The notes under the pieces were generated by a model, which ran no database searches, was not told where the DNA came from, and saw only the letters and a program-made list of their open reading frames with translations. The position numbers and the translations under genes are program-made. From Actinobacteria bacterium UBA5975 (GTDB taxonomy: Bacteria; Actinomycetota; Actinomycetes; Nanopelagicales; Nanopelagicaceae): DNA of 14,593 nt. Positions 1 through 5,595 of this stretch are shown one piece after another. Where the stretch lies: contig DJBN01000093.1 in NCBI GenBank assembly GCA_002430075.1, positions 1-14,593 on the forward strand, read 5' to 3'. Every line of letters starts with the position of its first letter. Position 1 is the first letter of the stretch.

Positions 1-32
1 CTCCAGCGCTGCTTGAACTCTTTCTCACTCAT
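1..32 (-). CDS. Start of an unidentified gene downstream of metF (partial)
   Basis: Only the first ten codons are inside the window, reading MSEKEFKQRW leftwards from an ATG at 32. The ATG lies five bases after the metF stop codon, on the same strand, which suggests a co-transcribed second gene of the metF operon. The peptide is charged and has no signal sequence. I do not recognise the family from ten residues. No well-spaced Shine-Dalgarno is visible (an AAGGA lies about 15 nt upstream), so the start could be different or the frame could be chance. Confidence 0.45.
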   Translation of the reverse strand, partial: MSEKEFKQRW

Positions 33-37
33 CCGAT

Positions 38-919
38 TCATCGCTCATCCTTGATCTGCGAATAAATTTCTCGCGTCGCCGATGATGTATTCATTGTGTA
101 GAAGTGAAGGCCAGGAGCTCCCGCTTCAAGAAGTTTATGGCAGAGATCTGTAGCTATTTCTACGCCTAATTTACGAACATCATCAGGGCTATCTTTAACG
201 GCTGCAAATTTTTCTGCGATACCCACTGGAATAGGAGTGCCACTGAGCTCTGACATACGGTTGAGTTGCTTCACATTTGTCACTGGCAAAATCCCAGCGA
301 TGATTGGTAGAGATGATCCCTTTGCACTCAATTTATCTACGAGTGATTTCCATTTATCAACTTCAAAGAAGAATTGCGTGGTAGCGAACGTTGCTCCACG
401 TCGTTCCTTTTCGAGTAAGACTTCTATATCTTTATCGAAATCTCCCTGAGAAGCTGGGTGTCCATCAGGAAATGCGGCAACTCCAATAGTTAATCCACCA
501 AATTCAGCTGCGAGAGTGACAAGTTCATCTGCATGGCTGAGGCCGTTGGGAGTTGCACTCCATGGTGCACGTGGTCCCCCGGTGGGATCACCGCGCAGCG
601 CCAAAATACTTTTTATGCCGGCATCTCTATACTTTCCTAAAATATCAACGAGCTCTTCGCGAGTTGATCCAACGCATGTTAAGTGCGCAACTGTTGGGAT
701 ACCTGTTCTCGCGGTAATTTCAGATGTAATACTGATTGTGCGATCTCGTGTTGACCCGCCAGCTCCATAGGTGACAGAGATGAAATCTGGAGCGATAGAT
801 TCAAGTTGAGACATTGCAGCCCAGAGACGTTGCTCGCCATCGCTATCTTTGGGAGGAAAGAACTCGAAGGAGTAGCTCACTCTGCTCTTGGGGCTCTTTT
901 TCGTACTGCGCATCTTCAC
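38..919 (-). CDS. metF: Methylenetetrahydrofolate reductase
   Basis: Reduces 5,10-methylene-THF to 5-methyl-THF with a flavin cofactor in the cytoplasm, supplying methyl groups for methionine synthesis. Family signatures are in order: SFEFFPPK near residue 20, containing the catalytic Glu; SVTYGAGGSTRDRT; AHLTCVGST; ALRGDPTGG; and ATTQFFFE. About 293 residues is normal for a bacterial single-domain MetF. The start is uncertain. The frame is open to 970, but that would run into the divergent prenyl synthase and add a non-homologous leader. A GTG at 919 lies 7 nt after a TACCCT -10 box and suits a leaderless transcript; an ATG at 913 is the other candidate. Mycobacterium has a MetF-like gene divergent from idsA2 in the same way, which supports the assignment of this pair. 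Confidence 0.93.
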   Translation of the reverse strand: MKMRSTKKSPKSRVSYSFEFFPPKDSDGEQRLWAAMSQLESIAPDFISVTYGAGGSTRDRTISITSEITARTGIPTVAHLTCVGSTREELVDILGKYRDAGIKSILALRGDPTGGPRAPWSATPNGLSHADELVTLAAEFGGLTIGVAAFPDGHPASQGDFDKDIEVLLEKERRGATFATTQFFFEVDKWKSLVDKLSAKGSSLPIIAGILPVTNVKQLNRMSELSGTPIPVGIAEKFAAVKDSPDDVRKLGVEIATDLCHKLLEAGAPGLHFYTMNTSSATREIYSQIKDER

Positions 920-926
920 GGCGTTA

Positions 927-936
927 AGGGTACCGT
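927..936. promoter_or_regulatory. Overlapping divergent -10 boxes for metF and crtE
   Basis: The gap between the divergent start codons contains GGTACC (929-934). On the plus strand TACCGT (931-936) ends 6 nt before the GTG at 943. On the minus strand TACCCT (932 down to 927) ends 7 nt before the GTG at 919. Both fit the actinobacterial TANNNT -10 consensus at the spacing expected for leaderless mRNAs. The two boxes share the central TA, so one melted region could in principle serve either direction. No convincing -35 element was seen. Inferred from sequence only. Confidence 0.55.
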
Positions 937-942
937 TGCGCC

Positions 943-2028
943 GTGGATAAAGTGGTGGCGGGCAGTGCAACTGCCGTTCGCGATGCGATTAAAGAAGAGC
1001 TCACAACATATTTAGCCGAGCAACGTGGCTATCTGACGAGCATCGCATCAGAATTGGTTCCTGTTTGTGATGCACTTGAGACATATCTGCTCGAAGGCGG
1101 CAAGAGGCTACGTCCACTCTTTGCATTTGCAGGTCACTTGTCAGCTGGTTCTACGCCAGATCGCGCTGCAATTCGAGCAATGGCGAGCCTTGAACTCTTG
1201 CAGGCATGCGCTCTCATTCATGATGATTTGATGGATGGTTCCGATACTCGACGCGGAAAGCCTGCAATTCATCGACACTTCGAAAATTTACATCGTCAAG
1301 GTTCGATGGCAGGGCTTGCAGAACAATTTGGTGAAGCAGCAGCGGTCTTGCTCGGTGATTTAGCTCTTGTTTGGTCTGATCACATGTTGCATAACTCTGA
1401 TATATCTCACTCATCGCTCATAGCAGCACTGCGTATCCACGATGAGATGCGTATTGAACTTATGGCTGGACAATATTTAGATGTGCGTGAAGCTGGAGAG
1501 AGAGAACACAGCGTCGAACGATCGCTTCGTATTGCTCGTTATAAATCAGGGAAATACACAATTGAGCGTCCGCTCCATCTAGGTGCAGTGATTGCGCGAC
1601 CTACAGCATCTGAACACTCAGAACTTCTCATCGTTCTATCTGCCTATGGGCTTCCCCTCGGTGAAGCTTTTCAACTGCGCGATGACATGCTCGGTATCTT
1701 TGGAGATCCGAAAGAAACAGGAAAGCCGGCAGGTGATGACTTGCGCGAAGGTAAGCGCACAGTACTAATGGCAATGACAATGGAGAAAGCAACGAATTCA
1801 GCTCGCACAGAACTCGCTACCCACCTCGGCAATCCGAATCTCTCACCTGAAAAAATTGAATCTCTTCGCGCATTAATCGTAGAAACGGGCGCAGTCGACG
1901 ATGTTGAAAAACTCATCGATCGCCTTGGCGAAGAATCAACTGCTGCTGCACACTCAGCTGCAATCAATGACAGCGCACGTCCACTTCTCTTAGCTCTGGC
2001 TGAGACCGCAATCCGTAGGAGCTATTAA
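943..2028 (+). CDS. crtE: Geranylgeranyl diphosphate synthase (polyprenyl synthetase, IdsA/CrtE type)
   Basis: Condenses isopentenyl diphosphate with allylic diphosphates, probably to C20 GGPP, the substrate of the phytoene synthase two genes downstream. Visible motifs are GGKRLRP (52-58), the first Asp-rich motif DDLMD (94-98), GQYLD (176-180), the second Asp-rich motif in FQLRDDMLG (243-251) and the KPAGDDLREGKRT tail motif (261-273). At 361 aa it has normal length for the actinobacterial IdsA branch. The GTG start at 943 sits 6 nt after TACCGT; AAGGG at 926-930 is too far upstream to be a good ribosome site, and a second GTG at 952 is possible. It overlaps crtI by one base (TAATG), so it heads a crtE-crtI-crtB operon. 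Product chain length cannot be fixed by eye; FPP or longer products remain possible. Confidence 0.9.
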   Translation: MDKVVAGSATAVRDAIKEELTTYLAEQRGYLTSIASELVPVCDALETYLLEGGKRLRPLFAFAGHLSAGSTPDRAAIRAMASLELLQACALIHDDLMDGSDTRRGKPAIHRHFENLHRQGSMAGLAEQFGEAAAVLLGDLALVWSDHMLHNSDISHSSLIAALRIHDEMRIELMAGQYLDVREAGEREHSVERSLRIARYKSGKYTIERPLHLGAVIARPTASEHSELLIVLSAYGLPLGEAFQLRDDMLGIFGDPKETGKPAGDDLREGKRTVLMAMTMEKATNSARTELATHLGNPNLSPEKIESLRALIVETGAVDDVEKLIDRLGEESTAAAHSAAINDSARPLLLALAETAIRRSY

Positions 2029-3512
2029 TGACAAAGACAGTAAAAGGACCCACGGATCACGTCGTCGTAGTCGGCGCGGGGCTTGGTGGCTTAAGCGCAG
2101 CGCTTCGCCTTGCAGGTGCTGGCCGTAAAGTCACAGTGGTTGAACGTGAATCGGTGCCCGGCGGTCGAAATGGCTTGCTCAAGAAAGATGGCTACTCGTT
2201 CGACACAGGTCCATCCGTCTTAACGATGCCCTCACTCATTCAAGATGCATTCACCTGCGTTGGCGAAGATATGAAAGATTGGCTAGAACTCATGCCGCTT
2301 TCACCTTTATATCGCGCCTTCTACGCAGATGGATCTCAAATCGATGTGCACGCAAACACGGCTCAGATGGAAGAAGAGATTCGCACTCACGTTTCAGCCG
2401 AAGAAGCGTTGGGCTATCGCAAATATGTTGATTTTGTTACCAAGCTCTACAAGTACGAGATGCATGACTTTATCGATAAGAATATTGATTCTCCTCTCAA
2501 TCTTTTAACTCCCAACTTGGCTCGCCTCATTGCACTGGGTGGATTTAGACACTTACAGCCGAAGGTCAATCAATACCTCAAAGATCCACGCCTTCAGAAG
2601 GTCTACTCATTCCAAGCTATGTACGCAGGCGTAAGCCCGCAACAAGCGTTAGCAATTTATGCCGTCATTGCCTATATGGATTCAGTCAATGGAGTCTTCT
2701 TCCCGAAGGGTGGAATGCATGCCGTTCCTCGAGCACTAGCTGCAGCTGCCCAAAAGCATGGAGTTGAATTCAAGTACAACACAACCGTCACAGGTCTTGA
2801 TAAGCAGAACGGACGCGTGAAGGCAGTACTCACAGATACAGGCGAACGTATTGAGTGTGATGTTGTGGTCATGAACCCTGATCTGCCTGTCGTATGGCGC
2901 GATCTCTTGGGTAAGACACCTCTAAATGTCAAGCGCCTGAATTACTCGCCATCATGTGCCACTCTTCTAGTCGGCTCATCAAAGAAGTATGACCACGTGG
3001 CTCACCACAATATTCACTTCGGGCAATCATGGGATGGCGTCTTTGACGAGCTCATCAACAAGAAAGTCTTAATGACAGATCCATCTGTCTTGGTCACAAT
3101 TCCAACTCACGATGATCCAACCCTTGCGCCTGCTGGCAAGCAGTCCTATTACATCTTGTATCCAACTCCTAACCTGGATGCGGATATCGATTGGACCAAG
3201 CAGGCAAAGCCTTACCGTGATCAAATGATTCAGACTCTTGAAGATCGCGGTTACACCGGTTTCGGTGATGCAATTGAAACTGAAGTGATGACCACTCCCC
3301 TTGATTGGCAGGCTCAAGGCATGGAGCGCGGTGCACCATTTGCAAGCGCGCACACCTTCTTCCAGACAGGTCCATTTAGACCACGCAATATGGCTGCAGG
3401 ATTTGAAAACGTTGTCTTCGCCGGAAGTGGAACCCAACCCGGAGTTGGCGTACCTATGGTCTTGATTTCAGGTCGCCTTGCTGCAGAACGAATTGTGGGT
3501 CCGGTTAAGTAA
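2028..3512 (+). CDS. crtI: Phytoene desaturase (CrtI family)
   Basis: FAD-dependent desaturase that introduces double bases of the conjugated chain into phytoene, giving zeta-carotene, neurosporene or lycopene. The N-terminus carries the dinucleotide-binding fold VVVVGAGLGGLSAA (GxGxxG at 16-21), followed by the CrtI signature PGGRNG (44-49) and FDTGPSVLTMP. The C-terminus has the FAD-contacting stretch VFAGSGTQPGVGVPMVLISG. The 494 aa length is standard. ATG 2028 overlaps the crtE stop and is preceded by AGGAG at 2017-2021 with 6 nt spacing, so this start is secure and translation is probably coupled. Its neighbours fix phytoene as the likely substrate. Four-step desaturation to lycopene is the usual activity of bacterial CrtI but is not provable from sequence alone. 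Confidence 0.93.
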   Translation: MTKTVKGPTDHVVVVGAGLGGLSAALRLAGAGRKVTVVERESVPGGRNGLLKKDGYSFDTGPSVLTMPSLIQDAFTCVGEDMKDWLELMPLSPLYRAFYADGSQIDVHANTAQMEEEIRTHVSAEEALGYRKYVDFVTKLYKYEMHDFIDKNIDSPLNLLTPNLARLIALGGFRHLQPKVNQYLKDPRLQKVYSFQAMYAGVSPQQALAIYAVIAYMDSVNGVFFPKGGMHAVPRALAAAAQKHGVEFKYNTTVTGLDKQNGRVKAVLTDTGERIECDVVVMNPDLPVVWRDLLGKTPLNVKRLNYSPSCATLLVGSSKKYDHVAHHNIHFGQSWDGVFDELINKKVLMTDPSVLVTIPTHDDPTLAPAGKQSYYILYPTPNLDADIDWTKQAKPYRDQMIQTLEDRGYTGFGDAIETEVMTTPLDWQAQGMERGAPFASAHTFFQTGPFRPRNMAAGFENVVFAGSGTQPGVGVPMVLISGRLAAERIVGPVK

Positions 3513-4391
3513 ATGGAAGCGGCGTTACAAGCATCGTATGACGAGTGTAAGCGTCTTAACTCGTTACACGGAAAGACTTACTACTTAGCAACCCTGCTGC
3601 TTCCCAAGAATAAACGTCCCTATGTTCACGCACTCTATGGTTTTGCGCGTTATGCAGATGAGATTGTCGATGATTTAGCATCTACTCTCTCTCCGACTGA
3701 AAAGGCTGTGGCGCTCAAGAGCTGGAGCAGCGGCGTTCTTGAGGATCTCAAGGCTGGTACAAGTACTGACCATATTGGGCGCGCTCTCGTTGACACCGCA
3801 CGCCGCTTCGATATTCCACATCAGCACTTTGTAGATTTCCTGCATTCGATGGAGATGGATCTAACTGTTACTGAGTATCAGAGCTATGAAGATTTACTCA
3901 AATATGTCTACGGATCAGCTGCCGTGATAGGTCTTGAGATGGTCTCTATCTTGGGTTACTCAGATCAACGTGCCTTTGAAGCCGCGAAGAAGTTAGGCAT
4001 TGCTTTCCAGCTTGCAAACTTTATTCGCGATGTTGGCGAAGACCTTGATCGCGGTCGGGTTTACTTGCCAATACAAGAGCTAGCCCAGTTCGGCGTAGAT
4101 CGTGCCATGTTAGAGCGCAGAATTCTTACTCCCGAAATAATTGAAGCACTTAAATTCCAAATTGAGCGCGTGCGAGATCTGCAACGTGAATCAAAAGATG
4201 GGATTGAGTTCCTGGATAAAGAATCGCGTCCTTGCATTCGCGCAGCAAGTGAGCTGTACTGCGGAATTGTTGATGAAGTCGAGGCAATTGGCTACGACAT
4301 CTTTACAAAACGAGCAAAGACTTCAACGGCTCGACGCGCACGTGTTGCAGGTTTGGCCTATATACAAGCAGTTGCTGCCCGTATCAGCTAA
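3513..4391 (+). CDS. crtB: Phytoene synthase
   Basis: Head-to-head condensation of two GGPP to 15-cis-phytoene, the committed step of carotenoid synthesis. Both Asp-rich substrate and Mg2+ motifs are present: DEIVD (49-53) within YGFARYADEIVDD, and DVGED (173-177) within NFIRDVGEDLDRGRVYLP. YVYGSAAVIG (131-140) is also typical. The 292 aa length is normal. The ATG directly follows the crtI stop with zero gap and no clear Shine-Dalgarno, so translation presumably depends on coupling to crtI. The biosynthetic order (synthase before desaturase) is reversed in the operon order E-I-B. No lycopene cyclase follows; the next element is a TPP riboswitch. Squalene/dehydrosqualene synthase is the related alternative, made unlikely by the crtI context. 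Confidence 0.93.
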   Translation: MEAALQASYDECKRLNSLHGKTYYLATLLLPKNKRPYVHALYGFARYADEIVDDLASTLSPTEKAVALKSWSSGVLEDLKAGTSTDHIGRALVDTARRFDIPHQHFVDFLHSMEMDLTVTEYQSYEDLLKYVYGSAAVIGLEMVSILGYSDQRAFEAAKKLGIAFQLANFIRDVGEDLDRGRVYLPIQELAQFGVDRAMLERRILTPEIIEALKFQIERVRDLQRESKDGIEFLDKESRPCIRAASELYCGIVDEVEAIGYDIFTKRAKTSTARRARVAGLAYIQAVAARIS

Positions 4392-4488
4392 CATTCTGGC
4401 TACGGGAGCCACCTTGGCTGAGAGGACTTCACTTTTATGAAGTCGACCGTCTGACTGGTTCGGTAATGCGGACCTAGAAATGAGGTCC
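4392..4488 (+). promoter_or_regulatory. TPP (THI-box) riboswitch
   Basis: Conserved thi-box segments appear in order: ACGGGAGCC (4402-4410), GGCTGAGAGGAC (4416-4427), GACCGTCTGACTGG (4445-4458), CGGTAATGCGGACC (4461-4474) and TAGAAATG (4475-4482). Helices can be drawn. P1 pairs CATTCT (4392-4397) with AGAAATG (4476-4482) with one bulge. A P3 stem GACTTC (4425-4430) / GAAGTC (4439-4444) is perfect. The last helix pairs GGTTCG (4457-4462) with CGGACC (4469-4474) around loop GTAATG. The aptamer begins immediately after the crtB stop and ends at the GAGG ribosome site (4482-4485) of the next gene, so control of translation initiation is likely. GGACCT (4470-4475) can also pair with AGGTCC (4483-4488), which covers that site. 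No strong dedicated promoter was seen; the element may also be transcribed by read-through from crtB. Confidence 0.9.
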
Positions 4489-4492
4489 TTCA

Positions 4493-5083
4493 ATGTTTTC
4501 AACCTTCTTCACTGCTTGGGAATATCAAGTTTCCTATCTCGAATTCATTGCATCCATAGTCTCTTTTATCGGAGTGGCCCTGGGGATTACGGCACGCCGA
4601 ATCACCTGGCCATGGTGGGCCCTTAGTAGCGCTCTCTATGCGATCTTCTTCTTGCAATACAAACTCTATGCAAGCGCAGCCCTTCAGTTAATCTTTATTG
4701 CAGCAGCCATTGCTGGTTGGTACGGATGGGCTCCAACAGGTGCTAAGCCTGGACCATTTAAAAATAGATACCGCGTCTACACGATTGCTTCCATCATTGC
4801 CGCGACACTTCTGCTGGCACCTATCTTGAAATCAATTGGCGCAGCTTCAACATATGTCGATGCGATCCTTTTCTTCGGTTCCGTTGCCGCGCAACTTCTG
4901 ATGGTCTACGAAAAGTACGATAGCTGGCCAATGTGGCTTGTCGTTGATGCAGGTTACGTAGCCCTCTACGCTTCGCAGGGACTACTCTTTACAACGCTGC
5001 TCTATGTGGCATTTACCTTAATGGCAGCCCTTGGATGGAGAACTTGGTATGGATCTCATAAACGCGCTCTCCGATCTCTGTAA
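4493..5083 (+). CDS. pnuT: PnuT-type thiamine transporter (PnuC family)
   Basis: Small inner-membrane protein of 196 aa with about seven hydrophobic helices (roughly 16-32, 38-54, 59-77, 93-111, 121-139, 145-160, 163-181). PnuC-family features include the GWYGW aromatic cluster (75-79), VAAQLLM (131-137), the SWPMWLVVDAGYVALY segment (144-159) and TTLLYVAF followed by GWRTW. PnuC members move vitamins by facilitated diffusion and rely on intracellular phosphorylation to trap the substrate. A TPP riboswitch ends at its ribosome site (GAGG 4482-4485, 7 nt spacing), so thiamine rather than nicotinamide riboside is the inferred substrate; such members are called PnuT. The stop overlaps the next gene, a P-loop kinase. 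Family membership is secure; the substrate rests on the riboswitch. Confidence 0.88.
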   Translation: MFSTFFTAWEYQVSYLEFIASIVSFIGVALGITARRITWPWWALSSALYAIFFLQYKLYASAALQLIFIAAAIAGWYGWAPTGAKPGPFKNRYRVYTIASIIAATLLLAPILKSIGAASTYVDAILFFGSVAAQLLMVYEKYDSWPMWLVVDAGYVALYASQGLLFTTLLYVAFTLMAALGWRTWYGSHKRALRSL

Positions 5084-5585
5084 ATCAACCAAACAGCCCA
5101 TCATTGCAATCGATGGGCCCGCAGGAGCAGGTAAAACAATTCTTGCCCATAACCTCAAGTTGGCGCTCTCGAAATCCTTTCGTGTAGGTGAACTACATAT
5201 GGATGATCTCTATGATGGTTGGGATCACGCGCTTTCTTCACAACTTACCGACACTCTGACTCACATCACAGAGTGCCATAAGAGTTCATCCCCGCTATCG
5301 CTCTCTCGCTATGACTGGGCAACATCTGAATTTAGCCAAGCAACCCCTATCGATGCGTGTGAACTCCTTATTCTCGAAGGCGTAGGCAGCGGCCAAAGTG
5401 CAATCCGAGAACAACTATCTGCACTGATCTGGATAGATATTGCGGGAGATCAAGGATTAACAAGGGTTTTGGCCAGAGATGGAATCGAACTTGAGAACGA
5501 GATGAGAAAGTGGCTCATAACTCAAGAGCAACATTTTCAAGGAGAAGGCACGCAGAACGCTGCTGATTTCCTACTGACTACCTAG
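5049..5585 (+). CDS. Uridine-kinase-like P-loop kinase, candidate thiamine kinase
   Basis: A 178-aa cytoplasmic P-loop phosphotransferase of the nucleoside/uridine kinase-like group. Walker A is GPAGAGKT (23-30). MDDLYDGW (51-58) corresponds to the substrate-side DxFY motif of uridine kinases, and LLILEGVGSG is a Walker B-like strand. The tail has an Arg-containing lid-like segment (RVLARDGIELENEMRKW). The chosen ATG at 5049 has GGAG at 5037-5040 with 8 nt spacing; a TTG at 5031 in the same frame is less likely. It overlaps pnuT by 35 bp, so the two are surely co-transcribed and probably translationally coupled under the TPP riboswitch. I infer that it phosphorylates imported thiamine, as nicotinamide riboside kinases do for PnuC. 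It does not look like the classical thiamine pyrophosphokinase. A role in nucleoside phosphorylation is the alternative. Confidence 0.75.
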   Translation: MDLINALSDLCKSTKQPIIAIDGPAGAGKTILAHNLKLALSKSFRVGELHMDDLYDGWDHALSSQLTDTLTHITECHKSSSPLSLSRYDWATSEFSQATPIDACELLILEGVGSGQSAIREQLSALIWIDIAGDQGLTRVLARDGIELENEMRKWLITQEQHFQGEGTQNAADFLLTT

Positions 5586-5588
5586 AAT
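5583..5588 (+). promoter_or_regulatory. -10 box for the PASTA kinase, built on the preceding stop codon
   Basis: TAGAAT fits TANNNT and close to TATAAT, and ends 7 nt before the ATG at 5596, predicting a leaderless mRNA. Its TAG is the stop codon of the preceding P-loop kinase. No Shine-Dalgarno is seen before 5596, which supports leaderless initiation. No clear -35 is present. Confidence 0.55.
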
Positions 5589-5595
5589 TACCCAT

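Noticed and set aside
914-970. Longer metF start at 970
   Set aside because: Adds a Pro/Arg-rich leader without family similarity and would overlap the divergent crtE start; the -10 box at 932-927 would then lie inside the gene.
3069-3437. 122-codon open frame antisense to crtI
   Set aside because: Lies wholly inside a well-supported gene on the other strand, with no recognisable family or ribosome site; a shadow frame.
4470-4500. Hairpin GGACCT/AGGTCC as an intrinsic terminator
   Set aside because: The stem is followed by TTCAATGTTTTC rather than a run of T, and the pnuT start codon lies within that stretch; a translational role is more likely.
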